A DNA stretch of 64,000 bases from Curtobacterium sp. MCLR17_007. Its GTDB lineage: Bacteria > Actinomycetota > Actinomycetes > Actinomycetales > Microbacteriaceae. The translations under genes were made by a program, and so were the position numbers. Position 1 is the first letter of the stretch; each line of letters opens with the position of its first letter. Shown here one piece after another: positions 48,040-56,843 of this stretch. Where the stretch lies: positions 3,472,001-3,536,000 of the forward strand of contig NZ_CP126271.1 in assembly GCF_003234655.2 (NCBI RefSeq), written 5' to 3'. The notes under the pieces are model-generated. The model saw nothing but the letters and a program-made list of their open reading frames with translations. It was not told the DNA's origin and did not search any database.

Positions 48040-48657
48040 ATGATCGACACGGACATCGTGCAGTGGACCCGCCCCGAGCGGGAGCGCGCCGGCACCCCCC
48101 TGCTCGTGACCATGCACGGGGTCGGGTCGAACGAGCGCGACCTGCTCGGGCTGGCACCCGCGCTGCCGCCGACGTGGACGATCGCCTCGCTGCGGGCGCC
48201 GACGGCATGGGGACCCGGCTTCAGCTGGTACCCGCTCGGCACCCCCGGCTCGCCGGCGCTCGAGCCGGTCGACGCCGCGGTGCAGGGTGTCCTCGACTGG
48301 GTCGACACCGTCGCGCCGGACCACCCGCGGATCGGGCTGCTCGGGTTCTCGCAGGGCGGGTCCATGGCGCTGCAGCTGCTGCGCGCCCGACCGTCCGGGT
48401 TCGCCTTCGCCGTGTCGCTGTCCGGGTTCGTGGTGCCCGGAGTGACGGACTCCCGCGACGAGGCCGTCGTCGCGGTGCGCCCGCGCGTGTTCCTCGGGCA
48501 CGGGGATGCCGACCAGGTCATCCCCGCCGACGCCACCGCACGCACGAGCGCCTGGGCAGCGGCGCACACGGACGTGACGGACCGGACCTACGCCGGGCTG
48601 CCGCACGCGGTGTCCGCCGCCGAGCTGGCGGACGCCGCCGCCTTCATCGGCGACTGA
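48040..48657 (+). CDS. Phospholipase/carboxylesterase (alpha/beta hydrolase)
   Basis: The protein is 205 aa. TMHGVGSNERDLLGLAPALP forms the oxyanion-hole region, GFSQGGSMAL carries the nucleophile Ser104, and GHGDADQVIP and GLPHAVS supply the Asp and His of the triad. This is the acyl-protein thioesterase/carboxylesterase subfamily. Substrates are unknown. TACCGT (48027-48032) ends seven nucleotides before the ATG (leaderless). It converges with padR over a family-1 palindrome. Confidence 0.88.
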   Translation: MIDTDIVQWTRPERERAGTPLLVTMHGVGSNERDLLGLAPALPPTWTIASLRAPTAWGPGFSWYPLGTPGSPALEPVDAAVQGVLDWVDTVAPDHPRIGLLGFSQGGSMALQLLRARPSGFAFAVSLSGFVVPGVTDSRDEAVVAVRPRVFLGHGDADQVIPADATARTSAWAAAHTDVTDRTYAGLPHAVSAAELADAAAFIGD

Positions 48658-48683
48658 CGGCGCGTCGGAGCGCCACGACGACG

Positions 48684-48721
48684 ACGGGAGGCCCGGTGCC
48701 AGCTGGCACCGGGCCTCCTGT
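48684..48721. terminator. Palindrome sharing the GGTGCCAGCTGGCACC core
   Basis: A 19-bp stem without a loop gap (one G-T pair) has the same core and AGGC/GCCT flanks as the palindrome at 23184-23229. It lies 26 nt after the esterase stop and 15 nt after the PadR stop, so it probably terminates both. A 15-nt half copy recurs at 60363-60377. Confidence 0.8.
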
Positions 48722-48736
48722 CGGTGTGTCGCCGCG

Positions 48737-49372
48737 TCAGTCGGCGAGGATCTGCAGCAGGTCCTTGCGGAGCTGGTCGACCTTGGCGGCGGCCGCCTTG
48801 GTCTGCTCCTCGGTCGCACTGGTGCGGTACATGTGGAGCACGCCCATCGTCTTGCGGAGCGCTTCGACGAACTCGCGCTGCGAGTCCGGGACGCCGGGCG
48901 TGGACTCCCACGCCGCGGCGATCTCGTCCGCCTTGGACTCGGCCTCGGCCTTGCCGGCGTCGGTGAGCTCGAAGAGCGTCTTGCGGCCGTCGCCCGTCGA
49001 GACGACGAGGTCTTCGTCGACGAGCTGCTGGAGCGTCGGGTAGACCGAGCCGGGGCTCGGCTTCCAGGCGCCGCCGGTGCGCTCGGCGATCGTCTTGATC
49101 ACGGCGTAGCCGTTCTGGGGGCCCTCGGCCAGCAGGCCGAGGATGGCGAGGCGGACGTCGCCGCGGCGGCGGCGCTCGCGGCCGAAGCCGGGACCGCCGG
49201 GGCCGCCGAAGCCCGGGCCGAAGCCCATGCCGGGACCGAAGCCCCCGCGTCCGCCGAAGCCGGGTGCGTGGTGGTGGCGCGGGCCGCCGAAGCGGGAGCC
49301 GCGCTGGCCGCGGTGGCCGCGGTCCTGGGTGGAGTCGTGTTCGTCGTTCGAGTAGTCAGTCATGGGGCGCAT
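48737..49372 (-). CDS. PadR-family transcriptional regulator with GF-rich N-terminus
   Basis: The protein is 211 aa. After a low-complexity Gly/Phe/Pro/His-rich segment (1-65) comes a PadR winged helix (about 72-150): DVRLAILGLLAEGPQNGYAVIKTIAERTGGAWKPSPGSVYPTLQQLVDEDLVVS. A C-terminal dimerisation helix follows. Such regulators often control multidrug exporters or stress genes and bind inverted repeats of their own promoters. An inverted repeat lies in its promoter (49447-49470). The ATG at 49372 has AAGGAGT ahead of it. Confidence 0.93.
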   Translation of the reverse strand: MRPMTDYSNDEHDSTQDRGHRGQRGSRFGGPRHHHAPGFGGRGGFGPGMGFGPGFGGPGGPGFGRERRRRGDVRLAILGLLAEGPQNGYAVIKTIAERTGGAWKPSPGSVYPTLQQLVDEDLVVSTGDGRKTLFELTDAGKAEAESKADEIAAAWESTPGVPDSQREFVEALRKTMGVLHMYRTSATEEQTKAAAAKVDQLRKDLLQILAD

Positions 49373-49446
49373 GATGACTCCTTCCTGGGTTCGTGTTCGA
49401 AGTGAGCTCGCGTTACGGAACTGTTCCGTCCGTGTCGCGATGGGTC

Positions 49447-49477
49447 AACGATAGATCGGTAACTATCGTTCTGTCAA
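49447..49477 (-). promoter_or_regulatory. PadR promoter with overlapping operator
   Basis: Reading leftward, TTGACA (49472-49477) and TATCGT (49448-49453) are 18 nt apart. The perfect inverted repeat AACGATAG-N8-CTATCGTT (49447-49470) covers the spacer and the whole -10 box. Binding would block the promoter, so PadR probably represses itself. The gap to the divergent lhr start is 61 nt. Confidence 0.75.
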
Positions 49478-49531
49478 CCCCGATCTGTGCTGGGCTGCTT
49501 GTCGGGGGTGGCGGGCAGGATGGGACGGACC

Positions 49532-52500
49532 ATGACGGACGTCCTCGAGCGCTTCTCCCCCGCCACCGCCGCGTGGTTCCGCGGCGCGTTCTCGGCACCG
49601 ACGGCCGCACAGTCCGGGGCGTGGGACGCCATCTCGACCGGTCGGCACGCGCTCGTGGTGGCCCCGACCGGGTCGGGCAAGACGCTCGCGTCGTTCCTGT
49701 GGTCGATCGACCGGCTGATCAGCTCGACGGACCACCCGCCGGCCAAGCAGCGCACGCGCGTGCTGTACGTCTCACCGCTCAAGGCGCTCGGGGTCGACGT
49801 CGAGCGGAACCTGCGCAGCCCCCTGGTGGGCATCACCCAGACCGCCCGTCGCCTCGGCCTCGAACCCCCGGACGTCACGGTCGGGGTCCGCAGCGGGGAC
49901 ACCCCGTCGTCCGACCGACAGAAGCTGCTGCGGCTGCCGCCGGACATCCTCATCACGACGCCCGAGTCGCTGTACCTGATGCTGACGTCGAAGGCGCGCG
50001 AGACGCTCGTCAACGTGGACACGGTCATCATCGACGAGGTCCACGCGGTCGCAGCGACCAAGCGCGGCGCGCACCTGGCGGTGTCGCTCGAACGGCTCGA
50101 CGACCTGCTCGACAAGCCCGTCCAGCGCATCGGTCTGTCCGCGACGGTGCGACCAGCGGAAGAGGTCGCACGGTTCCTGGGCGGCCGCGCGCCCGTCGAG
50201 ATCATCGCTCCGCCCGCGCAGAAGACGTTCGACCTGCGGGTCGTCGTGCCGGTGGACGACATGTCCGAGCTCGGGGCGCCGCCCGTCGGGGCCGACTCCT
50301 CCGAGGCGCCCACGAACGGGTCCATCTGGCCGCACGTCGAAGAACGCGTGGTCGACCTGGTCGAGCAGCACCGCTCGACGATCGTCTTCGCGAACTCGCG
50401 GCGGTTGGCAGAACGCCTCACCGCGCGGCTCAACGAGATCCACGAGGAACGCGTGGCGGCCGCCGCCGGAGACGGCGTGCTCGTGCCGGCCGGGGTGACG
50501 CCGGACGACGTCGGGCTGCCGAGCGGCCGGGCGCAGTCGCCGGCGCGGGCCTCGGCGCACGCCCCGGTCGCACAGCCCAGGCGGCCCCCGGCCGAGGTCA
50601 TCGGGGCCTCGGGGCAGACCGCCGGGTCGCTGCCGGTGCTGGCACGTGCCCACCACGGCTCGGTGTCGAAGGACCAGCGCGCGATCATCGAGGACGACCT
50701 GAAGTCCGGCCGGCTGCGCTGCGTGGTCGCCACCAGTTCCCTCGAGCTCGGCATCGACATGGGCGAGGTCGACCTGGTCGTCCAGGTCGAGGCCCCACCG
50801 TCGGTCGCCAGCGGCCTGCAGCGTGTCGGTCGTGCGGGGCACCAGGTCGGGGAGATCTCCCGGGGTGTGCTGTTCCCGAAGCACCGCGCCGACCTCGTCC
50901 ACAGCGCCGTCACGGTCGAGCGCATGGTGTCCGGGCAGATCGAGTCCATCTCGGTCCCCACCAACCCGCTCGACGTCCTCGCGCAGCACACGGTGGCGGC
51001 GGGGTCCATCGACACCCTCGACGTCGAGCACTGGTTCGAGCTGGTGCGGCGCAGTGCCCCGTTCAGCGGGCTGCCGCGGTCCGCCTTCGAAGCGACGCTC
51101 GACCTGGTCACGGGCCGGTACCCCAGCGACGAGTTCGCGGAACTCCGACCCCGCCTGGTCTGGGACCGAGTGCACGGCACGCTGACCGGGCGCCCCGGAG
51201 CCCAGCGGCTCGCGGTGACCAGCGGTGGCACGATCCCGGACCGCGGCATGTTCGGCGTGTTCATGGTCGGCGAGAAGGCCTCGCGCGTCGGTGAGCTCGA
51301 CGAGGAGATGGTCTACGAGTCGCGCGTCGGCGACGTCTTCGCGCTCGGTGCCACCAGCTGGCGCATCGAGGAGATCACGCACGACCGGGTCATCGTCAGC
51401 CCCGCGTTCGGACAGCCCGGGCGGGTGCCGTTCTGGAAGGGCGACGGCATCGGGCGTCCCGCCGAACTCGGCCGCGCGACCGGCGCGTTCATCCGCGAGG
51501 TCGAGGGCGCCTCGGACGAGGACGCCCGCGCCCGCGTGTCCGCCGGCGGCCTGGACGAACGGGCCGTGACGAACCTGCTGACCTTCCTGCGCGAGCAGCG
51601 CGCGGCGACCGGACACGTGCCGAACGACACGACCCTCGTGGTCGAGCGGTTCCGCGACGAACTCGGCGACTGGCGGATGATCCTGCACTCGCCGTACGGC
51701 ATGCAGGTGCACGCGCCGTGGGCGCTGGCCGTCGCCGCACGACTGCGCGAACGGCACGGCATCGACGGCGACGCGATGGCCGCGGACGACGGCATCGTGG
51801 TCCGCATCCCCGAGACCGACGCCGAACCACCGGGTGCCGACCTGTTCGTCTTCGAGCGCGACGACCTCGAGGCCCTGGTCACCGACGAGGTCGGCGGTTC
51901 GGCCCTGTTCGCCGCGCGGTTCCGCGAGTGCGCCGCCCGCGCACTGCTGCTGCCCCGACGTGATCCCGGTCGTCGCTCGCCGCTCTGGCAGCAGCGCCAG
52001 CGGGCGTCCCAGCTGCTCGAGGTCGCGCAGAAGTACCCGACGTTCCCGATCGTGCTCGAGACCGTGCGCGAGGTCCTGCAGGACGTGTACGACGTCCCGG
52101 CCCTGCTCGGCATCGCGGACGAGATCAACCGCCGCGGCATCCGGATCGTCGAGACCGAGACCGAGACGCCGTCGCCCTTCGCGCGGTCGCTGCTGTTCGG
52201 GTACGTCGCGGCGTTCATGTACGAGGGCGACTCGCCCCTGGCCGAGCGTCGTGCCGCGGCCCTGTCGCTGGACTCGACGCTGCTCAGCGAACTGCTCGGT
52301 CGCGCCGAGCTGCGGGAGCTCCTCGACCCCGCGGTGATCGCCGCGACCGAACGGGACCTGCAGCGCCTGTCGCCCGACCGCCGGGCGCGCGACGCCGAGG
52401 GCCTGGTCGACGTGCTCCGGCTGGTCGGCGCGCTCGACCTCGACGAGGCTGTCGACCGGAGCTGGCTCGCCGACGACCAGGACCGGACCGCGGCGCGCGA

Positions 52501-54259
52501 GACGCTCCGGACCACGCTCGAGTCGTTCGAGCGCGACCGCCGCGTGCTGTCCTTCTCGCACGCCGGCACCACGCGCTACGCCGTCATCGAGGACGCCGCC
52601 CGGCTCCGGGACGCCCTCGGCGTGCCCCTGCCCATCGGTGTCCCCACGGCGTTCATCGAGCCCGTGGCCGATCCGCTCGGCGACCTGGTCGGCCGGTACG
52701 CCCGCTCGCACGGACCGTTCGCGGCACAGGAGGCAGCGTCCCGCCTGGGGCTCGGGATCGCCGTCGTGCAGGACACCCTGCGGCGGCTCGCGGCCGACCG
52801 TCGGCTGGTCGAGGGTGAGTTCCGGCCCGACCGCCAGGGGGCCGAGTGGTGCGACTCCGAGGTGCTCCGGCGGATCCGCACGCGGTCCCTCGCCGCCCTG
52901 CGGCACGAGGTCGAACCGGTCTCGACCGACACCCTCGGTCGCTTCCTGCCCGCGTGGCAGCACGTGCGCGTCCCCGGCACGCGCGGAGGTCTGCGCGGCA
53001 TCGACGGCGTGCTGCAGGTCATCGACCAACTGGCCGGCGTCGCCCTGCCCGCCAGTGCATGGGAGGCGCTCGTGCTGCCCGCGCGCGTGTCCGACTACGC
53101 GCCGAGCATGCTCGACGAGCTCACCGCGACCGGCGAGGTCCTGTGGTCCGGTGGTGGCACGCTGCCGGGCAACGACGGCTGGGTCCGACTGCACCTGGCG
53201 GACACGGCCGCCACGACACTCGCCGAACCGTCCGGCGACGACACGACCGAACTCCAGCGGGACGTGCTCGGCGCGCTGGCCGGTGGCGGTGCCTACTTCT
53301 TCCGCCAGCTCGGCCAGGCGGTGGGCAGCACCGACGACGGGGCCCTGACCACCGCACTCTGGGACCTCGTCTGGGGCGGCCAGATCACGAACGACACGTT
53401 CGCGCCCCTCCGCGCGATGCTCGGTGGACGAGCCAAGAGCACGACGACGCCGCGCACCCGCGCCTACCGAGGTCGCCGACGCCCCACGCTGCCGACGCAG
53501 TCCGGACCCCCGAGCGTCGGCGGACGCTGGTCCCTGCTGCCCCTGGCCGAGGCCGACGGGACGGTGCGCGCCGCGGCGACCGCGGAACAGCTCCTCGAGC
53601 GGTACGGCGTGGTCACCCGCGGGGCCGTCCAGGTCGAGGGCGTCCGGGGCGGGTTCGCCGGGGTGTACCGGGTGCTCGCGCGGTTCGAGGAGTCCGGCCG
53701 GGCCCGACGCGGCTACTTCATCGAGGGACTCGGCGCAGCGCAGTTCGCGACGAGCCCGACGATCGACCGGCTCCGCACGTACGCCCGGGACCTCGACGAC
53801 GACGAGCGGGCGAACCAGGACCGGGCGCGCGAGGTCCTGACACTCGCCGCCACCGACCCGGCGAACCCCTACGGTGCGTCGTTGCCGTGGCCGACGGACG
53901 CCGCTCCCGAACCAGACACGGCGGTGCCCCCGGCGGCGAGCGCGGCACCACCCACCACCGAGGGCGCGAAGGCCCGCGGGCACCGGCCGGGGCGCAAGGC
54001 CGGCGCACTCGTGGTGCTCCTCGACGGCGAACTCGGCGTCTACGTCGAGCGCGGCGGCAAGTCGGTGCTGACGTTCACCGACGACCCCGCCGACCTCACC
54101 GCCGCGGCTGCGTCCATCGCGGCGACCGTCCGGAGCGGGCTCGGCAAGCTGTCGGTGGAACGCGTGGACGGCGTCTTCGTGCTGGAGTCGCCGCTCGGGG
54201 ACGCCCTGCGCGCCGCCGGGTTCGCCGCGACACCGCAGGGGGTGCGGCTGCGTGCCTAG
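49532..54259 (+). CDS. lhr: Lhr-family large ATP-dependent helicase
   Basis: The protein is 1575 aa. Walker A PTGSGKT (about 45-51), DEVH (168-171), the SAT-like motif and HHGSVSKDQR of RecA domain 2 are intact, and residues about 310-370 form a low-complexity insertion. The winged helix and Lhr core follow, then the large C-terminal region (residues about 900-1575) typical of bacterial Lhr. Mycobacterial Lhr moves 3' to 5' on DNA and unwinds RNA:DNA hybrids; it is DNA-damage inducible. The Nei-type glycosylase starts 8 nt after its stop, indicating a common repair operon. The ATG at 49532 is chosen over an earlier ATG because it fits homologues. Confidence 0.95.
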   Translation: MTDVLERFSPATAAWFRGAFSAPTAAQSGAWDAISTGRHALVVAPTGSGKTLASFLWSIDRLISSTDHPPAKQRTRVLYVSPLKALGVDVERNLRSPLVGITQTARRLGLEPPDVTVGVRSGDTPSSDRQKLLRLPPDILITTPESLYLMLTSKARETLVNVDTVIIDEVHAVAATKRGAHLAVSLERLDDLLDKPVQRIGLSATVRPAEEVARFLGGRAPVEIIAPPAQKTFDLRVVVPVDDMSELGAPPVGADSSEAPTNGSIWPHVEERVVDLVEQHRSTIVFANSRRLAERLTARLNEIHEERVAAAAGDGVLVPAGVTPDDVGLPSGRAQSPARASAHAPVAQPRRPPAEVIGASGQTAGSLPVLARAHHGSVSKDQRAIIEDDLKSGRLRCVVATSSLELGIDMGEVDLVVQVEAPPSVASGLQRVGRAGHQVGEISRGVLFPKHRADLVHSAVTVERMVSGQIESISVPTNPLDVLAQHTVAAGSIDTLDVEHWFELVRRSAPFSGLPRSAFEATLDLVTGRYPSDEFAELRPRLVWDRVHGTLTGRPGAQRLAVTSGGTIPDRGMFGVFMVGEKASRVGELDEEMVYESRVGDVFALGATSWRIEEITHDRVIVSPAFGQPGRVPFWKGDGIGRPAELGRATGAFIREVEGASDEDARARVSAGGLDERAVTNLLTFLREQRAATGHVPNDTTLVVERFRDELGDWRMILHSPYGMQVHAPWALAVAARLRERHGIDGDAMAADDGIVVRIPETDAEPPGADLFVFERDDLEALVTDEVGGSALFAARFRECAARALLLPRRDPGRRSPLWQQRQRASQLLEVAQKYPTFPIVLETVREVLQDVYDVPALLGIADEINRRGIRIVETETETPSPFARSLLFGYVAAFMYEGDSPLAERRAAALSLDSTLLSELLGRAELRELLDPAVIAATERDLQRLSPDRRARDAEGLVDVLRLVGALDLDEAVDRSWLADDQDRTAARETLRTTLESFERDRRVLSFSHAGTTRYAVIEDAARLRDALGVPLPIGVPTAFIEPVADPLGDLVGRYARSHGPFAAQEAASRLGLGIAVVQDTLRRLAADRRLVEGEFRPDRQGAEWCDSEVLRRIRTRSLAALRHEVEPVSTDTLGRFLPAWQHVRVPGTRGGLRGIDGVLQVIDQLAGVALPASAWEALVLPARVSDYAPSMLDELTATGEVLWSGGGTLPGNDGWVRLHLADTAATTLAEPSGDDTTELQRDVLGALAGGGAYFFRQLGQAVGSTDDGALTTALWDLVWGGQITNDTFAPLRAMLGGRAKSTTTPRTRAYRGRRRPTLPTQSGPPSVGGRWSLLPLAEADGTVRAAATAEQLLERYGVVTRGAVQVEGVRGGFAGVYRVLARFEESGRARRGYFIEGLGAAQFATSPTIDRLRTYARDLDDDERANQDRAREVLTLAATDPANPYGASLPWPTDAAPEPDTAVPPAASAAPPTTEGAKARGHRPGRKAGALVVLLDGELGVYVERGGKSVLTFTDDPADLTAAAASIAATVRSGLGKLSVERVDGVFVLESPLGDALRAAGFAATPQGVRLRA

Positions 54260-54267
54260 GGACGACC

Positions 54268-55047
54268 GTGCCTGAGGGCGACACCGTCTTCCGCGCCGCG
54301 GCCCGTCTGCACGCGGCGCTCGCGGGCAAGGTCCTGACGCGCAGCGACTTCCGGGTGCCGGCCTTCGCGACGCTCGACCTGGTCGGGCGCACCGTCGACG
54401 AGGTCGTCCCGCGCGGCAAGCACATCCTGCACCGCATCGGCGACCTGACCGTGCACTCGCACCTGAAGATGGAGGGCCGGTGGGACGTCTACGGGCCGGG
54501 TGACCGTTGGCGCCGTCCCGCACACCAGGCCCGGGCGGTCCTGGACGCCGCCGACGTCTCGACGGTCGGCTTCACCCTCGGCGTGCTCGAGGTCGTCCCC
54601 CGTGCCGACGAGGCCGAGATCGTCGGGTACCTCGGCCCGGACCTGCTCGGGCCGGACTGGGACCCCGCGCTGGCCGAGGCGAACCTGACGGCCGACCCCG
54701 AGCGTCCGGTCGGCCTCGCGCTGCTGGACCAGCGCGTGCTCGCCGGTCTCGGCAACGTCTACCGGAACGAGCTCTGCTTCCTGCGTGGTGTGCTGCCGAC
54801 CAGACCGGTCGGGCAGGTCCAGGACCCCACGCGGATGATCGCGCTGGCGCACCGGCTCATCCTGACCAACCGCGACCGGAGCGCCCGGGTCACGACGGGT
54901 GTCGACCGGCCGGGTTCCCGCTTCTGGGTCTACAACCGGCGTGGCAAGCCCTGTCTGCGGTGCCGGACACCGATCCGTGCGGGTGCGCTCGGCGAGTCCG
55001 ACCTGACGCTCCGCGACACGTACTGGTGCCCGCGCTGCCAGTCCTGA
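54268..55047 (+). CDS. nei: DNA glycosylase of the Fpg/Nei family (endonuclease VIII-like)
   Basis: The protein is 259 aa from the GTG at 54268 (AGGGACG ahead). After the initiator, P2-E3-G-D-T is the catalytic N-terminus. The lysine loop GKHILHRIG, the helix-two-turn-helix with GNVYRNELC and the zinc finger CLRCRTP ... YWCPRC are intact. It removes oxidised pyrimidines and cuts the abasic site. It sits immediately after lhr, matching the conserved Lhr-Nei2 pair of actinobacteria, and converges with an aldo/keto reductase. Confidence 0.93.
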   Translation: MPEGDTVFRAAARLHAALAGKVLTRSDFRVPAFATLDLVGRTVDEVVPRGKHILHRIGDLTVHSHLKMEGRWDVYGPGDRWRRPAHQARAVLDAADVSTVGFTLGVLEVVPRADEAEIVGYLGPDLLGPDWDPALAEANLTADPERPVGLALLDQRVLAGLGNVYRNELCFLRGVLPTRPVGQVQDPTRMIALAHRLILTNRDRSARVTTGVDRPGSRFWVYNRRGKPCLRCRTPIRAGALGESDLTLRDTYWCPRCQS

Positions 55048-55089
55048 CGCCGTGCGCCTGGGTCCGGCTCGGCAGACGCTCGCGCGCTG

Positions 55090-56127
55090 TCAGGCGGAAG
55101 CGGGGCGCTCGGCGACCGGACGGCGACGGAGCGGCGCCTGCAGCAGCGCCGGCGGGGAGTACTGCTGGTCGAGGCGGCCCACGTCGGTGCCGGGCGGGAC
55201 GATCGCGTCGATCCGGTCCAGGACCTCGTCGGACAGCACGACGTCGGCACCGGCGAGCAGGTCGTCGAGCTGTTCCATCGACCGCGGACCGATGAGCGCG
55301 CTGGTCACGCCGGGGTGCGCGATGACGAACGCCAGGGCGAGGTGGGTCATCGGGATCCCGGTGTCCTCCGACAGCGCCACGACCTGTTCGACGGTGTCGA
55401 TCCGGCGCTCGTCCCGGTTGTGCCGGAACATGTCGACCCGGGCCAGGTCGCTCTCCTGGCCCTTGCGGAACCGGCCGGTCAGCATGCCACCGGCGAGGGG
55501 ACTCCACACGAGGGTCCCCATGCCGTGACGCTGCGCCGTCGGCAGGACCTCGCGTTCGATGCCGCGGTTGAGGATCGAGTAGGTGGGCTGCTCGGTGCGG
55601 AAGCGCTCGAACCCACGCCGTTCCGACGTCCACTGCGCTTCGACCTGCATCGACGCGGGGAAGTCCGACGTGCCGATGGCACGGACCTTGCCGCTGCGGA
55701 CCAGGTCGGTCAGGGCGGAGAGGGTCTCCTCGAGGTCGACGGAGTCGTCCGGGCGGTGCGCCTGGTACAGGTCGATGTGATCGGTCTGCAGACGGCGGAG
55801 CGAGTCCTCGACCGCCCGCATGATCCACCGCCGGGAGTTGCCGCGTCGGTTCGGGTCGTCGCCCATCGGGCCGTTGAACTTCGTGGCGAGCACGACGTCG
55901 TCGCGGCGGCCGGCGATCGCCTTGCCCACGAGGGACTCCGATCCGCCCTGGGAGTAGCGGTCGGCCGTGTCGATGAGGTTGATGCCGGCGTCGAGGGCGC
56001 GGTGGACGATCCGGATCGAGTCCTGTTCGTCCTCGTTCCCGATGCTGCCGTCCGTGCCGAGCATCATGGCGCCGAGAGCAAACGGGCTGACCTGGATGCC
56101 GGTGCGGCCGAGTGTGCGGTACTGCAT
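55090..56127 (-). CDS. Aldo/keto reductase
   Basis: The protein is 345 aa, a (beta/alpha)8 NADPH-dependent oxidoreductase. The tetrad is visible: Asp53 (INLIDTADRYSQG), Tyr58, the Lys of ATKFNG and the His of DLYQAHRPDD. The C-terminal segment (ALIGPRSMEQLDDLLAG) is typical of class 12-13 AKRs. It reduces aldehydes or ketones, substrate unknown. AGGAGGAACCGCTC precedes the ATG. It is divergent from the TetR gene, with TetR-type operators between them, so it is the likely target of that regulator. Confidence 0.92.
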   Translation of the reverse strand: MQYRTLGRTGIQVSPFALGAMMLGTDGSIGNEDEQDSIRIVHRALDAGINLIDTADRYSQGGSESLVGKAIAGRRDDVVLATKFNGPMGDDPNRRGNSRRWIMRAVEDSLRRLQTDHIDLYQAHRPDDSVDLEETLSALTDLVRSGKVRAIGTSDFPASMQVEAQWTSERRGFERFRTEQPTYSILNRGIEREVLPTAQRHGMGTLVWSPLAGGMLTGRFRKGQESDLARVDMFRHNRDERRIDTVEQVVALSEDTGIPMTHLALAFVIAHPGVTSALIGPRSMEQLDDLLAGADVVLSDEVLDRIDAIVPPGTDVGRLDQQYSPPALLQAPLRRRPVAERPASA

Positions 56128-56184
56128 GAGCGGTTCCTCCTGTCGGTGGCACCCCGCGGTCCGGTACAGTGTGGAGACCGGAAG

Positions 56185-56222
56185 CGGAATGCTCTTCCGG
56201 AAGCATACGGAATGCTTTTCCG
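56185..56222. promoter_or_regulatory. Paired 15-bp TetR-type operators
   Basis: CGGAATGCTCTTCCG (56185-56199) and CGGAATGCTTTTCCG (56208-56222) are near-identical imperfect palindromes 23 bp apart. They lie between the divergent aldo/keto reductase and TetR genes and probably bind the TetR product as two dimers. A TTGCGT/TATGCT pair for the reductase overlaps them. Confidence 0.75.
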
Positions 56223-56261
56223 TTTACGCAAGCGATCCGTCGACCGATCCCAGGAGGAATC

Positions 56262-56807
56262 GTGCGAGCCGATGCCCGGCGCAACCTCGACGCCCTGGTC
56301 GACGCCGCACGCCAGGTCTTCGCGGACCAGGGAGTCGATGCACCCGCGAAGGTGATCGCCGACCGGGCGGGAGTCGGCGTCGGCACCCTCTACCGGCACT
56401 TCCCCCAGCGCTCGGACCTGGTCGTCGCCGTGTTCCACCAGGCGGTCGAGGCCTGCGCCGACGCCGCCGACGAGCTCAGTGCCGGCCACGGCCCGGACGA
56501 GGCCCTCGCCCTGTGGCTCCAGCGGTTCACCGAGTTCGTCGCGACCAAGCGGGGACTCGCGGCCGCGCTGCAGTCCGGCGACCCGGCGTTCGAGGGGCTG
56601 CACCCCTACCTCATGGAACGACTCGGGGGCGCGCTGACCGGGCTGCTCGACGCCGCATCGACGGCCGGGACCATCCGGAACGACCTCGACGCGCCGCAGC
56701 TGCTCCGCGCCGTCGCGGACCTGTGCCACGGGGCACCGACGGTCGAGCAGAGCCAGCACCTGGTCGGCCTGCTGGTCGACGGACTGCGGTGGCGCGCGAC
56801 GGCCTGA
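56262..56807 (+). CDS. TetR-family transcriptional regulator
   Basis: The protein is 181 aa from the GTG at 56262 (AGGAGGAATC, ideal). The N-terminal helix-turn-helix is RRNLDALVDAARQVFADQGVDAPAKVIADRAGVGVGTLYRHFPQRSDLVVAVF. The ligand domain follows. Two operators lie just upstream, so it should repress both itself and the divergent aldo/keto reductase, and release on binding the reductase substrate or a related compound. An upstream frame through the operators was rejected. Confidence 0.95.
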   Translation: MRADARRNLDALVDAARQVFADQGVDAPAKVIADRAGVGVGTLYRHFPQRSDLVVAVFHQAVEACADAADELSAGHGPDEALALWLQRFTEFVATKRGLAAALQSGDPAFEGLHPYLMERLGGALTGLLDAASTAGTIRNDLDAPQLLRAVADLCHGAPTVEQSQHLVGLLVDGLRWRATA

Positions 56808-56843
56808 CGAGGGCGCCGGCGACGTCCGCCGCGGGGCGGGTCG

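Noticed and set aside
49772..54523. A 1583-codon minus-strand open frame opposite lhr
   Set aside because: It is antisense to the Lhr helicase, whose motifs are intact, and has no ribosome site or domain.
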